Below the pieces are notes generated by a model, which made no database searches, had not been told where the DNA came from, and saw nothing but the letters and a program-made list of their open reading frames with translations. A DNA stretch of 64,000 bases from Mariprofundus sp. KV. GTDB lineage: Bacteria; Pseudomonadota; Zetaproteobacteria; Mariprofundales; Mariprofundaceae. The stretch covers positions 1 through 64,000 of the forward strand of contig NZ_VWNB01000004.1 in assembly GCF_013387475.1 (NCBI RefSeq), written 5' to 3'. Shown piece after piece: positions 15,882-25,508 of the stretch. The stretch's first letter is position 1; every line of letters starts with the position of its first letter. A program made the position numbers and the translations under genes.

Positions 15882-16204
15882 CAGGGTAAGATGCAGGATG
15901 TGTCTGCTGCGATGGTCTGAATTTTCTGCGCCCGCAATCTTGCGGCTCTTATTGTGTGAGGATGTTGACCCTTTGGCTGCGGCAAGAGAGGCCCGATCTT
16001 GCAGGTGAGCAGATTCAGGTTGTTATCACCAGTATTAGCAAGGAAAAACAGTGAAAAAATAATTCATAGTCGCCAATTTCTCCATAGATTTCATAGGGCT
16101 AAGACGCTCCAATATACTTGACCAAATGGCGCCCCAGTGGTAGCAAGCACACCCTGCTTTCGAGGGTAGATGCAGGGGTTTTAGTTTAGAGAGGAGGGGA
16201 TTCC
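15882..16204. other. nuo upstream region
   Basis: No gene is supported between the tmRNA-end repeat and nuoA. The region holds a candidate promoter at 16118-16146 and a leader hairpin CCCTGC (16152-16157) / GCAGGG (16172-16177), followed by GAGAGGAGGGG just before nuoA. Nothing else is recognised. Confidence 0.5.
16118..16146 (+). promoter_or_regulatory. candidate nuo operon promoter
   Basis: TTGACC with a 17-bp spacer to TAGCAA, about 60 bp before nuoA. The -35 is good and the -10 weak, so an activator may help. Confidence 0.4.
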
Positions 16205-16576
16205 ATGGGCGCGGCTTATCTCGCGAACGAATACGCACCGATCTTTATTTTTATTTTGGTTGCCATTGCTATGGGGGCGGCGCCGCTTGTGCTTACGCTT
16301 TTCCTGGCGGAGCAGAAGCCGGATGCCGAGAAGCTCTCTGCTTATGAGTGTGGCTTTGAGGCTTTCGAAGATGCGCGGCTTCAGTTTGATGTTCGATTCT
16401 ATCTTTTAGCGATTCTTTTTGTTGTGTTCGACCTTGAAAGTGCATTCCTCTTTCCGTGGGCCATTGTGCTGGATCAGATCGGTCTGTTCGGTTTTGTCGA
16501 GATGGTGCTGTTTCTTGTGGTGTTGCTGGTTGGATATATCTATGCCTGGAAGAAAGGAGCCTTGCAATGGGAATAG
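16205..16576 (+). CDS. nuoA: NADH-quinone oxidoreductase subunit A
   Basis: A 123-residue membrane subunit of complex I with three helices. The conserved loop [20 protein letters not shown] and the acidic helix [15 protein letters not shown] identify it. It helps form the quinone-site roof with NuoH and NuoD. The start ATG has GAGGAGGGG upstream. First gene of the 14-gene nuo operon, overlapping nuoB by 10 bp. Confidence 0.97.
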   Translation: MGAAYLANEYAPIFIFILVAIAMGAAPLVLTLFLAEQKPDAEKLSAYECGFEAFEDARLQFDVRFYLLAILFVVFDLESAFLFPWAIVLDQIGLFGFVEMVLFLVVLLVGYIYAWKKGALQWE

Positions 16577-17043
16577 AGGGCATTCTCGAAAAGGGTTTTA
16601 TCACCACCACGGCTGATAAGCTCATCAATGGCGCCCGCGCTGGTTCGTTGTGGCCGATGACCTTCGGTCTGGCCTGTTGTGCGGTGGAGATGATGCATGC
16701 AGGCGCGTCGCGCTATGACCTGGACCGTTTTGGTATCGTGTTTCGTCCCTCGCCGCGTCAGGCTGATGTGATGGTGGTTGCAGGCACGCTGTGTAATAAG
16801 ATGGCGCCTGCGCTGCGCAAGGTTTACGATCAGATGTCCGAGCCTCGCTGGGTGATCTCAATGGGCACCTGTGCTAATGGCGGCGGCTATTATCACTACT
16901 CCTATTCGGTAACGCGTGGCTGTGACCGCATTGTGCCGGTGGATATTTATGTGCCGGGCTGTCCTCCGACTGCCGAGGCGCTTCTCTATGGCTTTATTCA
17001 GCTGCAGGAGAAGATTAAACGTACCAACACGATTGCGCGGTAG
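16567..17043 (+). CDS. nuoB: NADH-quinone oxidoreductase subunit B
   Basis: 158 residues from ATG 16567; the longer upstream frame lies inside nuoA. It holds the N2 [4Fe-4S] cluster next to the quinone site. Ligands are visible in [11 protein letters not shown], the [10 protein letters not shown] segment and [11 protein letters not shown]. The R-S-P-R-Q-A-D motif ([15 protein letters not shown]) is also typical. It is a peripheral-arm subunit. Confidence 0.97.
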   Translation: MGIEGILEKGFITTTADKLINGARAGSLWPMTFGLACCAVEMMHAGASRYDLDRFGIVFRPSPRQADVMVVAGTLCNKMAPALRKVYDQMSEPRWVISMGTCANGGGYYHYSYSVTRGCDRIVPVDIYVPGCPPTAEALLYGFIQLQEKIKRTNTIAR

Positions 17044-17049
17044 GTTAAG

Positions 17050-17667
17050 ATGACAGACGAAAAGTTACAGGATGATATCGGGGTGGCGGCTGCCACCGAT
17101 GTTTCGCCAGAGGTTAAAGGTCTGCGCGAGAAATTTGGCGATCAGGTGCTCAGTGTTGTATCGGCACTTGATTGCGAAGTAGTGACGCTGGCGCGCGAGG
17201 CAATTGCCGATGCCGGTCATTATCTTAAAAATGAACACCGTTATGAGCAGATGATGGATCTTTGCGGTGTGGATAACAGTGAGCTTCCTGGCTGGAGTGA
17301 TGCAGCCCCGCGTTTTGAGGTGGTCTATAATCTGCTTTCAATCTCCAGAAATTGCCGCATCCGCCTGAAGGTTGGAGCTAACGAGCGTGATCTGGTCGAT
17401 TCTGTGACTGAAGTCTGGCCTACGGCCAACTGGTTTGAGCGCGAAGCATTTGATATGTATGGCATTATCTTTAATAACCATCCGGATCTGCGTCGCATCC
17501 TCACAGACTATGGTTTTGAAGGTTATCCGTTGCGTAAAGATTTCCCGATGACGGGTCGTGTTGAGATGTTCTTTGATGATGCACAGTGGCGCTGTGTTTA
17601 TCGTCCGAACCAGCTTGAAGAGCGCATTCTGATTCAGCGGACATGGCCGGGGGTTGATCGTGGCTGA
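17050..17667 (+). CDS. nuoC: NADH-quinone oxidoreductase subunit C
   Basis: 205 residues. The 30-kDa subunit signature [37 protein letters not shown] is present across residues 137-176. It is separate from nuoD, unlike the fused NuoCD of enteric bacteria. It stabilises the hydrophilic arm. Its last bases overlap the start of nuoD. Confidence 0.97.
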   Translation: MTDEKLQDDIGVAAATDVSPEVKGLREKFGDQVLSVVSALDCEVVTLAREAIADAGHYLKNEHRYEQMMDLCGVDNSELPGWSDAAPRFEVVYNLLSISRNCRIRLKVGANERDLVDSVTEVWPTANWFEREAFDMYGIIFNNHPDLRRILTDYGFEGYPLRKDFPMTGRVEMFFDDAQWRCVYRPNQLEERILIQRTWPGVDRG

Positions 17668-18838
17668 GATTAAAAACTATACCCTGAACTTTGGTCCCCA
17701 GCATCCTGCTGCGCATGGCGTATTGCGTCTTGTGCTTGAACTTGACGGTGAGGTGGTCGAGAAGGCTGATCCACATATCGGTCTTTTGCATCGCGGTACC
17801 GAGAAGTTGTTTGAGTACAAAACCTATCTGCAGAATGTTCCCTATTTTGATCGATTTGATTACGTCTCGATGATGGCCAATGAGCATGCTTATGCGCTGG
17901 CTGTTGAGAAGATGCTTGGTATTGAAGCGCCTGAGCGCGCCCAGTATATCCGTGTGATGTATGCCGAGATTACCCGCATCCTGAATCACTGCATGTGGCT
18001 TGGTGCTGTGGCGCTGGATATCGGTGCGATGACCGTGTTCCTCTACTGCTTCCGTGAGCGTGAAGACCTCTTCGACTACTACGAAGAGGTGAGTGGTGCG
18101 CGCATGCATGCCGCCTATTTCCGTCCGGGTGGCGTCTCTAAGGATCTGCCTGAAGGGTTGCTTGAGAAGATTAAAGGTTTTACAGAACGCTTTCCGACCT
18201 ATGTTGATGAGTACGAGACACTACTGACTGAGAATCGCATCTGGAAGCAGCGTAATGTTGATATTGCCGTGGTTGATAAAGAGACCGCGCTGGGCATGGG
18301 TTTCTCCGGTCCGATGATTCGTGGTTCCGGTGTCGAGTGGGATCTGCGTAAAACGCAGCCATATGATGTCTACGATAAGATGGATTTTGATATTCCGATT
18401 GGTGCCACCGGTGACTGTTATGATCGTTATCTGGTGCGTGTTGAGGAGATGCGCGAGTCCAACCGTATTATTCAGCAGTGTGTTGAGTGGCTGGCGAGCA
18501 ACCCCGGGCCTGTGAAGGTTGAGGATTACAAGCTGACCAATCCAAAGCGTGCTGAGATGAAGAGTGATATGGAAGCGTTGATCCATCACTTTAAATATTT
18601 CCAGGAGGGATTCCATGTGCCTGCTGGTGATGTCTATCAGGCGGTTGAGCATCCTAAGGGTGAGTTTGCTGTTTATATTGTTTCCGATGGTTCCAATAAA
18701 CCGTACAGGATGAAGGTTCGAGCGCCGGGCTTTGCCCACCTTGAAGCGCTGGATTATATGTGCCGTGGCCACATGATTGCCGATGTGGTGGCGATCCTGG
18801 GTACGCAGGATATTGTATTTGGGGAGGTTGACCGATGA
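17660..18838 (+). CDS. nuoD: NADH-quinone oxidoreductase subunit D
   Basis: 392 residues from GTG 17660, preceded by GGGGTTGA; the TTG two codons earlier is a weaker option. This 49-kDa subunit forms most of the quinone pocket. The near-terminal [13 protein letters not shown] motif, [10 protein letters not shown] and the C-terminal [18 protein letters not shown] are canonical. It overlaps nuoC and nuoE (ATGA). Confidence 0.97.
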   Translation: MAEIKNYTLNFGPQHPAAHGVLRLVLELDGEVVEKADPHIGLLHRGTEKLFEYKTYLQNVPYFDRFDYVSMMANEHAYALAVEKMLGIEAPERAQYIRVMYAEITRILNHCMWLGAVALDIGAMTVFLYCFREREDLFDYYEEVSGARMHAAYFRPGGVSKDLPEGLLEKIKGFTERFPTYVDEYETLLTENRIWKQRNVDIAVVDKETALGMGFSGPMIRGSGVEWDLRKTQPYDVYDKMDFDIPIGATGDCYDRYLVRVEEMRESNRIIQQCVEWLASNPGPVKVEDYKLTNPKRAEMKSDMEALIHHFKYFQEGFHVPAGDVYQAVEHPKGEFAVYIVSDGSNKPYRMKVRAPGFAHLEALDYMCRGHMIADVVAILGTQDIVFGEVDR

Positions 18839-19335
18839 GTGCGGATACAGTTCGCTTCAGTGAAGAGCGGTTGGCTGAAATTGCCGAGTTGGTAAAGCGT
18901 TATCCCGGGCCTCAGTCTGCATTGATGCCTGTGCTGTATATGGCGCAGGAGGATTTCGGTTATATCTCTATGGATGCGCAGAAGATGATTGCTGAGGTGC
19001 TGGGCCTGCGTCTGATGCAGGTGCGTGAAGTGGTGACCTTTTACACCATGTTCAAAGAGCAGCCTACCGGCAAATATCTGCTTGAGGTCTGCACCAATGC
19101 GGGCTGCATGCTCAATGGTGCTTATGAGCTGGCTGATCACATGTGTGGCACGCTTGGTATCAGGATGGGAGAGACTACACCGGACGGCCTGTTTACCATC
19201 GCTGAGGTGGAGTGCGCAGGAGCCTGTGGTGGTGCACCTGTGGTGCAGGTGAACAATATCTATCATGAGAAGGCGACTCCGGCATCGATGGATGCGTTGA
19301 TTACTCAGGTTCGTGCGGATGGGGGTGTTGAGTGA
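18835..19335 (+). CDS. nuoE: NADH-quinone oxidoreductase subunit E
   Basis: 166 residues. A thioredoxin-like [2Fe-2S] subunit; ligands appear in [13 protein letters not shown] and [16 protein letters not shown]. It passes electrons near the FMN of NuoF. The N-terminal [21 protein letters not shown] is characteristic. Its stop overlaps the GTG of nuoF. Confidence 0.97.
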   Translation: MSADTVRFSEERLAEIAELVKRYPGPQSALMPVLYMAQEDFGYISMDAQKMIAEVLGLRLMQVREVVTFYTMFKEQPTGKYLLEVCTNAGCMLNGAYELADHMCGTLGIRMGETTPDGLFTIAEVECAGACGGAPVVQVNNIYHEKATPASMDALITQVRADGGVE

Positions 19336-20612
19336 CTATCTCCTCTGATCCCAAACAGGTCACCCAGATCTGCTTTGACCGAATTAATATCCCGAATCAG
19401 AACAAGCTTTCCGTAGCACGAGAGAACGGCGCCTATGAGTTCCTGCCGACTGTGCTCAATGATTTTGATTCAGCGAAAATCATCAATGAGGTGAAGACCT
19501 CCGGCATTCGTGGTCGTGGTGGCGCAGGCTTCCCGACTGGTCTGAAGTGGTCGTTTGTGCCGCGCAATACAGGTAAGCCAACTTACCTGCTCTGCAATGC
19601 GGATGAGGGTGAGCCGGGCACCTTTAAAGATCGCGATATTATGCGTTTTGATCCGCATCTGCTGATTGAAGGCATGATTATGGCCGGTTTTGCGCTGGAT
19701 GTGCGTGATGCCTATATCTATATCCGTGGTGAATTCCTGCATGAGGCCAATGTGCTCAATGAGGCCATTGCCGAGGCCTATGCTGCCAACCTGTTGGGAG
19801 AGAATATCCTCGGTAGTGGTTACTCGATGAACCTGACGGTGCATCGTGGTGCCGGTGCCTATGTCTGTGGTGAAGAGACCGCATTGATTGAGTCACTGGA
19901 AGGCAAGCCGGGTCGTCCGCGCTTTAAGCCGCCATTCCCTGCAGTTGAAGGCTTTTATCGCTGCCCGACGGTTGTGAATAATGTTGAAACGCTGGCAACT
20001 GTTCCCGCCATCCTGAAGTTCGGTGGTGAGTGGCATGCTTCTATCGGTATCCCTAATAACACCGGCTGCAAGATCTTTTCTGTATCCGGCCATGTTAACA
20101 AGCCGGGCAACTATGAAGTGCCAATGGGTACCTCGCTGAAGACCCTTATTGAAGATTACTGTGGTGGACTGCAGCACGGCAGCGTGCCAAAGGTGATTAT
20201 TCCGGGTGGTTCATCCACACCGTGGCTGACTGCTGAACACTACGATACGCCACTGACCTATGATGATCTGATGAAAGCCGGGTCGTTCCTTGGCTCTGGT
20301 GCTATTATTGTCATGGATGAGACGGCTGATCTGGTTGCGCTTACCCGTCGACTGGCCCATTTCTATGCCCATGAGTCGTGCGGTCAGTGTACGCCGTGTC
20401 GTGAAGGTACCGGTTGGCTTGAGCGTGTGATGAAACGCGTTGAGGGCGGTAAAGGTTGTGCCGGTGATGTGACAGTGTTGAAGGATGCTTCTGAGCATAT
20501 GGCCGGACGCACCATCTGTGCGCTGGCAGAGGGCGCTGCTGCACCTGTTCTCTCCCTGCTCAAACACTTCCCTGAAGATGTGCAAACTCGTCTTGCGGAG
20601 AGTTCCAAATGA
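19332..20612 (+). CDS. nuoF: NADH-quinone oxidoreductase subunit F
   Basis: 426 residues from GTG 19332. It binds NADH and FMN and a [4Fe-4S] cluster. The nucleotide-binding segments GRGGAGFPTGLKWSF and NADEGEPGTFKDR, GAGAYVCGEETALIESLEG, and the cluster motif ESCGQCTPCREGT are intact. It is the electron entry point of complex I. It overlaps nuoG by ATGA. Confidence 0.97.
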   Translation: MTISSDPKQVTQICFDRINIPNQNKLSVARENGAYEFLPTVLNDFDSAKIINEVKTSGIRGRGGAGFPTGLKWSFVPRNTGKPTYLLCNADEGEPGTFKDRDIMRFDPHLLIEGMIMAGFALDVRDAYIYIRGEFLHEANVLNEAIAEAYAANLLGENILGSGYSMNLTVHRGAGAYVCGEETALIESLEGKPGRPRFKPPFPAVEGFYRCPTVVNNVETLATVPAILKFGGEWHASIGIPNNTGCKIFSVSGHVNKPGNYEVPMGTSLKTLIEDYCGGLQHGSVPKVIIPGGSSTPWLTAEHYDTPLTYDDLMKAGSFLGSGAIIVMDETADLVALTRRLAHFYAHESCGQCTPCREGTGWLERVMKRVEGGKGCAGDVTVLKDASEHMAGRTICALAEGAAAPVLSLLKHFPEDVQTRLAESSK

Positions 20613-22966
20613 CGCAACTGTTTATTAACGATCAAGAAGTCGATGTAACACCGGGCACCAGTATTCTGGAGGCGTGCCGCCAGAATGATGTTGATGTTCC
20701 CTACTTCTGTTATCACCCTGAACTCTCTGTGGCGGCCAACTGCCGCATGTGTCTGGTGGAAGTTGAGGGTTGGGGTAAACCCGCCGCCTCCTGCTGTACA
20801 CCTGTTTCCGAAGGTATGAAAGTAAAGACCCAGAGTGAGACGCTGGCAAAAGATCGTGAAATGATGATGGAGTATCTGCTGATTCATCATCCGCTTGATT
20901 GTCCGGTCTGTGATCAGGGTGGCAGTTGCAAACTACAGGATTATACAGTTGAGCATGGCGCGTCAAAAGGTCGTTACTCCGAGCCTAAGCGTGCGGTGAT
21001 CAACTATGAGTTGGGCCCGTTTGTGAACACCTGCATGACCCGTTGCATTCACTGCACCCGTTGTGTCCGTTTTGCTGATGAGGTGGCGGGTACCGGTGAT
21101 ATCGGCGTGCTTAACCGCTCTGATCACATGACTATTGCCGGTATCGTTGAGGGCGCCCTCTCATCCGAGCTCTCTGGTAACCTGCCGGATATCTGTCCGG
21201 TTGGCGCACTGCTGGATAAGCCTTCGCATGATGTTTCCCGCCCGTGGGAGATGACCAGTCACAGCAGTACCTGTATCCAGTGCCCCAATGGTTGCGATAT
21301 CTCTATCGAGTCACGTGGTGATCAGGTGATGCGCATTGTTCCTGTTGATGGGAGTCCTGAGCCGTGGATCTGTGATCGCGGCCGTTATGTTTATGACGCT
21401 TTCCGTTCCGACAATCGCATTCTCTCTCCTATGGTTCGTCAGGATGGTGCACTGCAGTCGGTTGACTGGAGTGATGCATTCGATCGCACGATTGACCTGC
21501 TTAAGGATAAGAAGGTGGGTATTCTCTTCTCATCACAGTGGAGTGTTGAGGGGCATGTGGCTATCAGCCTGATGCGCGATGCACTTTTCCCTGATGCCAA
21601 GGTGGCTTTTGATCTGCATCGCCGCGACATGCGCCCATTTGCCTTCGAAGAGGGGCTGGCGATGACAACCAGTCAGATCGAAGCGGCTGATCAGGTTGTT
21701 ATTCTTGGTTCTGATCTGCGCCAGCGTCTGCCGCTGCTGATGCAGCGACTGCGTAAGCGTGGCCGTGCTGGTAAGCCAGTGTCGCGAATCGGTGCCATGA
21801 ACTATCGCACCAATATGGAGATCGGCCGTGATGCGCTGATTCGCCCGCGTGACTGGCATGGTGTTATCGCGCGTGCTATGGAGCAGGTCTCCGAGCTGGG
21901 TAAAACTGCAGCCGGTTTTGATGCCTGGCTGGGCGCTGTCTCTGATCGTCATGAGGCAGGAAAAATTCTGGCAGATGCACTGATCTCGGATAGCTGTGCG
22001 CTGCTTGTCGGTGAAGAGATTCGCTCGCATGAAGATGCGGCATCTCTGATTCATGGCGTTGATCTGCTTATGCGTGCTTGCGGGCATGCCGAGGCAGGTA
22101 ATGATGGCCGTAACCTTATTCCTGAGGGTGTGAATGCTCAGGTGCTCTCTGCTGTATTTGCAGATGCACGTGTCAGTGCCGGCGATATCTTTGCCGCTGC
22201 TTCTGCAGGCGAGCTGGATGCGTTGATTCTGATTGGCAGTGATCCGGTCGGCGACGGGCTCTTCCCATCGGCAGCCAAGGCTGCCTTGCAGAAGGTGCCG
22301 CTGGTTCAGATCGGTTCGATCTCCGGTGAGATGGCTGATTATGCTGATGTTCAGCTGCCAGCAGCCGCCTACTCGGAAATTGAGGGGACATTCGTCAATA
22401 TGGAGGGCCGCGTACGTGTGGCCACCAATCCGATCAAATCACTGGGTCAGGAGCGTCCGCTCTGGAAAGTGATGATGCGTCTGATTCAGGTGATGGGAGC
22501 TGAGGTTCCTGTTGTTAGTCTGGATGAGCTGCGCAGTGCTGTTTGCCAGCATCTCTCCGCGCTCTCTGACGCATGGTGTGTGAGTAATCAGGATAGTGCT
22601 TTGATTGCTCCGAATCGTAATCGTGATGCTGCCGCGCTGCCAAAAGCCAGAACAGATAGTTTTGAGCTGGATGTTGTCAGTCGCTACTCGATGTACCGGG
22701 AAGGTATGTGGGCGCGTGCATCTGCGCTGCTCACAGAGGCCGGTGAACTCAATGCCCTCGATGATGTGCTGGTGCATCCGGACACGCTGGCGGCTAAAGG
22801 GTTAAGTGCCGGTGAGCTGGTAGTGAAATCGTTCCTTGGTGAGCAGTGCTTTAACATTGGCGTACGTGAAGATGTAACACCGGGTGTTCTGTTTATTGCC
22901 AAGCGTGGTGTTGCCGGTGATCTCTCTGATGTCACGGCGGCTTCTATAGATGGAGGTGCAGTATGA
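20609..22966 (+). CDS. nuoG: NADH-quinone oxidoreductase subunit G
   Basis: 785 residues. The N-terminal ferredoxin-like region has Cys ligands in PYFCYHPELSVAANCRMC, then the HHPLDCPVCDQGGSCKLQD cluster motif, TRCIHCTRCVRF and a CIQCPNGCDI molybdopterin-type motif. The C-terminal half is molybdopterin-oxidoreductase-like without a full cofactor site. The reading frame ends in GGAV-stop within the first of two 17-bp direct repeats that flank a small insert before nuoH. Confidence 0.96.
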   Translation: MTQLFINDQEVDVTPGTSILEACRQNDVDVPYFCYHPELSVAANCRMCLVEVEGWGKPAASCCTPVSEGMKVKTQSETLAKDREMMMEYLLIHHPLDCPVCDQGGSCKLQDYTVEHGASKGRYSEPKRAVINYELGPFVNTCMTRCIHCTRCVRFADEVAGTGDIGVLNRSDHMTIAGIVEGALSSELSGNLPDICPVGALLDKPSHDVSRPWEMTSHSSTCIQCPNGCDISIESRGDQVMRIVPVDGSPEPWICDRGRYVYDAFRSDNRILSPMVRQDGALQSVDWSDAFDRTIDLLKDKKVGILFSSQWSVEGHVAISLMRDALFPDAKVAFDLHRRDMRPFAFEEGLAMTTSQIEAADQVVILGSDLRQRLPLLMQRLRKRGRAGKPVSRIGAMNYRTNMEIGRDALIRPRDWHGVIARAMEQVSELGKTAAGFDAWLGAVSDRHEAGKILADALISDSCALLVGEEIRSHEDAASLIHGVDLLMRACGHAEAGNDGRNLIPEGVNAQVLSAVFADARVSAGDIFAAASAGELDALILIGSDPVGDGLFPSAAKAALQKVPLVQIGSISGEMADYADVQLPAAAYSEIEGTFVNMEGRVRVATNPIKSLGQERPLWKVMMRLIQVMGAEVPVVSLDELRSAVCQHLSALSDAWCVSNQDSALIAPNRNRDAAALPKARTDSFELDVVSRYSMYREGMWARASALLTEAGELNALDDVLVHPDTLAAKGLSAGELVVKSFLGEQCFNIGVREDVTPGVLFIAKRGVAGDLSDVTAASIDGGAV

Positions 22967-23040
22967 CAATTTTGCAGGATAGCAAAATTGCACGCGCAAA
23001 CGCGCGCCTGCAAGGTACTGCGCATGGAGGTGCAGTATGA
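22950..23040. repeat. 17-bp direct repeats flanking a 57-bp palindromic insert
   Basis: ATGGAGGTGCAGTATGA occurs at 22950-22966 and again at 23024-23040. The first copy ends nuoG, the second provides the SD and start of nuoH. Between them lies palindromic mini-element copy 2 (22967-23023): CAATTTTGC/GCAAAATTG with a 6-nt loop, then ACGCGCAAACGCGCGCC. Removing one repeat plus the insert would restore a direct nuoG-nuoH ATGA overlap, like the other junctions of this operon. Confidence 0.85.
22963..23040 (+). CDS. 25-codon ORF created by the nuoG-nuoH insert
   Basis: The ATG overlaps the nuoG stop (ATGA at 22963-22966) and the TGA overlaps the nuoH ATG (23037-23040). The first copy of GGAGG lies at a good distance upstream. 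The product is basic (KIARANARLQG) and ends GGAV, as NuoG does. It may serve only to carry ribosomes across the insert and keep nuoH translationally coupled; a functional peptide is less likely. Confidence 0.45.
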   Translation: MTILQDSKIARANARLQGTAHGGAV

Positions 23041-24098
23041 CCCCGATTGATATGGCCATTCAGGCCGGCATCTGGGCGCTGGAGATTCTGGCGATTGCGG
23101 CTCCTGTAGCGCTCTCTGTTGCCTACATTACCTATTTCGAACGCCGTATTATCGGCTGGGTTCAGGTTCGTCAGGGTTGTAACCGCGTTGGCCCTGCCGG
23201 TCTGCTGCAGCCGCTTGCTGATGGTCTGAAGCTGTTTCTGAAAGAGACCATTATTCCTGCGCGTGCCAATAAGCTGCTGTTTGTCGGGGCACCGCTGATG
23301 TCACTGGTTCCTGCTCTGATCGCTTTTGCTGTAGTTCCCTTTGGCGAAACCTCACTGTTTGGTATCTGGGATACCCCTCATGTGATGGCAATCTCCAATC
23401 TCAATATGGGACTGCTCTATGTGATGGCGATCTCTTCGCTCTCGATCTATGGCGTACTGATGGCGGGTTGGGCATCAAACTCCAAATATCCGATTATCGG
23501 CTCGATCCGTTCGACCTGTCAGATGATCTCTTACGAGATTGCTATGGGTTTCGGTCTTGTAACTGTGATGATGCTGGCTGGCTCGCTGAACCTCTCTGAC
23601 ATCGTGCATGCACAGGCCGGTGGCATTCTGCACTGGTATATGATTCCACTGTTTCCGATGCTGATTGTCTACTTCATCTCCGGTTGTGCGGAAGTAGGGC
23701 GCACTCCGTTTGATCTGACTGAGACAGAGGAGCTGGTTTCAGGTTATCACACCGAGTATTCAGGCATGTGGTTCGCTACTTTCTCGCTGGCTGAGTATGG
23801 TGCCATGATTCTGATTAGCCTGATGACCTCGATTTTGTTCCTGGGTGGCTGGTATGCACCGATTCCAGCGCTGGATATTATTCCGGGCACCGTTTGGTTG
23901 CTGGGTAAATCCGCATTCCTGATCTTTGTTTTCATCTGGTTCCGCGCCACATTCCCGCGCTACCGTTATGATCAGATGATGCGTCTGGGCTGGAAGATCT
24001 TCCTGCCATGGACACTGGGCTGGATTTTTGTGGTGGGGCTGTTCATCTATACTCCGGGTCTGGATAGCATTATCGACTTCTGGCTGGCGTGGAGGTGA
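23037..24098 (+). CDS. nuoH: NADH-quinone oxidoreductase subunit H
   Basis: A 353-residue, roughly eight-helix membrane subunit linking the quinone site to the proton channels. [21 protein letters not shown] and the loop [25 protein letters not shown] are diagnostic. The start is the ATG in the second direct repeat, with GGAGG upstream. Confidence 0.97.
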   Translation: MTPIDMAIQAGIWALEILAIAAPVALSVAYITYFERRIIGWVQVRQGCNRVGPAGLLQPLADGLKLFLKETIIPARANKLLFVGAPLMSLVPALIAFAVVPFGETSLFGIWDTPHVMAISNLNMGLLYVMAISSLSIYGVLMAGWASNSKYPIIGSIRSTCQMISYEIAMGFGLVTVMMLAGSLNLSDIVHAQAGGILHWYMIPLFPMLIVYFISGCAEVGRTPFDLTETEELVSGYHTEYSGMWFATFSLAEYGAMILISLMTSILFLGGWYAPIPALDIIPGTVWLLGKSAFLIFVFIWFRATFPRYRYDQMMRLGWKIFLPWTLGWIFVVGLFIYTPGLDSIIDFWLAWR

Positions 24099-24102
24099 TG
24101 GC

Positions 24103-24585
24103 ATGCTGAAACGAGCTTTTAAAACATGGTTCCTTTGGGAGCTTCTGATCGGTCTCTCGGTGACAGGTCGTTACCTGTTCAAGAAGAAGATTACGGTTGA
24201 GTATCCGGAGCAGAAGACGCCGCTCTCACCGCGTTTCCGTGGTCTGCATGCGTTGCGTCGTTATGAGTCCGGTGAAGAGCGCTGTATCGCATGTAAGCTG
24301 TGTGAAGTGGTCTGCCCTGCAACAGCGATCTGGATTGAATCGGAAGAGCGTGATGATGGTTCGCGTCGAACTACCCGTTACGATATCGACTTTTCAAAAT
24401 GCATCTATTGTGGCTTCTGTCAGGAGGCGTGTCCGGTTGATGCGATTGTTGAAACACAGGAGTTTGAGTATGCATGTGAAACGCGTGCAGAGCTCTACTA
24501 CGACAAAAAGATGCTTCTTGCCAATGGTGACCGTTATGAGAAACAGATCGCAGCGAATCTCGCTGCTGATGCGCGCTACAGTTAA
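24103..24585 (+). CDS. nuoI: NADH-quinone oxidoreductase subunit I
   Basis: 160 residues from ATG 24103, just after the nuoH stop and its GGAGGTGA; the upstream in-frame extension lies in nuoH. It carries two [4Fe-4S] clusters, with ligands [12 protein letters not shown] and [12 protein letters not shown]. It is the last link of the electron wire to N2 in NuoB. Confidence 0.97.
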   Translation: MLKRAFKTWFLWELLIGLSVTGRYLFKKKITVEYPEQKTPLSPRFRGLHALRRYESGEERCIACKLCEVVCPATAIWIESEERDDGSRRTTRYDIDFSKCIYCGFCQEACPVDAIVETQEFEYACETRAELYYDKKMLLANGDRYEKQIAANLAADARYS

Positions 24586-24606
24586 GCGCGGGAATTAGGA
24601 GGAAAG

Positions 24607-25191
24607 ATGCTCGAAACCGCGTTTTTTTACATGTTTGGCGGCATGTCTGTGCTCTCCGGCATGGGGGTGGTGCTGGCGCGCAACACCATGCATTCGGTGA
24701 TGTTCCTTATTTTCTGTTTCTTCAATGCTTCAGGCCTCTTCTTCCTGCTTGATGCGGAGTTCCTCGGTATCATTCTTATTCTGATCTATGTGGGCGCTGT
24801 GATGGTGCTGTTCATGTTTGTGATCATGATGCTTGAGGTGAACGCGGCAAAACTGCGTGAAGGTTTCCTGCAGTATCTGCCGCTGGGTGGCATGATCGCT
24901 GTGGTGCTGATGATTGAGTTTATCGCAGCCTCCAGTTCCGGTGTGTTTGCCGAGAGCGCAATGGGTGCTGTGACACACATGGGTCAGGAAGTGAATAATA
25001 CCAAGGAGATCGGCCAGATTCTCTATACCAGATACCTGCTCGGTTTCGAAATTGCAGCGATTATTCTGTTGGTGGCGCTGATCGGCGCGGTCGTGCTGAC
25101 CATCCGTGAGCGTAAGGACGCCAAGTATCAGAATATGTCTGCACAGGTGAAGGTGCGCAGAGAAGATCGTGTGCGTAAGGTGAGTATGTGA
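24607..25191 (+). CDS. nuoJ: NADH-quinone oxidoreductase subunit J
   Basis: A 194-residue, five-helix membrane subunit. The third-helix motif [25 protein letters not shown] is typical and holds the pi-bulge region that couples quinone chemistry to pumping. The start has AGGAGG upstream. It overlaps nuoK by one base. Confidence 0.96.
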   Translation: MLETAFFYMFGGMSVLSGMGVVLARNTMHSVMFLIFCFFNASGLFFLLDAEFLGIILILIYVGAVMVLFMFVIMMLEVNAAKLREGFLQYLPLGGMIAVVLMIEFIAASSSGVFAESAMGAVTHMGQEVNNTKEIGQILYTRYLLGFEIAAIILLVALIGAVVLTIRERKDAKYQNMSAQVKVRREDRVRKVSM

Positions 25192-25496
25192 TGATTGGAC
25201 TATCTGACTATCTAATCGTAGCCGCAGCCCTGTTTTCTCTGGGTGTGATAGGCCTGTTTTTGAATCGAAAGAATGTGATTACCATACTGATGTGTATCGA
25301 GCTGATGCTGTTGGCTGTGAATATCAACTTTGTAGCGTTTTCACACTATCTGAATGACCTCTCGGGTCAGATATTTGTATTTTTCGTGTTGACGGTTGCT
25401 GCCTGTGAAGTGGCAGTAGGCCTTGCGATTCTCGTTTCGTTCTATCGACTACGTCGCTCGATCGATATCGAAGATATCAACACGTTGCAGGGATAA
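25191..25496 (+). CDS. nuoK: NADH-quinone oxidoreductase subunit K
   Basis: 101 residues from ATG 25191 (GTG 25188 is possible). A three-helix antiporter-like subunit with conserved membrane glutamates in [10 protein letters not shown] and [11 protein letters not shown]. It acts with NuoA and NuoJ in proton transfer. Confidence 0.96.
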   Translation: MIGLSDYLIVAAALFSLGVIGLFLNRKNVITILMCIELMLLAVNINFVAFSHYLNDLSGQIFVFFVLTVAACEVAVGLAILVSFYRLRRSIDIEDINTLQG

Positions 25497-25508
25497 GGGG
25501 GAGTTCCA

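Noticed and set aside
15531-15920. 129-residue ORF across tmRNA
   Set aside because: It reads through the mature tmRNA, its terminator and the mini-element, all of which are structural sequences.
22619-22966. nuoG truncation by the adjacent insert
   Set aside because: The NuoG reading frame ends within the first direct repeat, so the insertion did not remove coding sequence, and its length is normal for the family.
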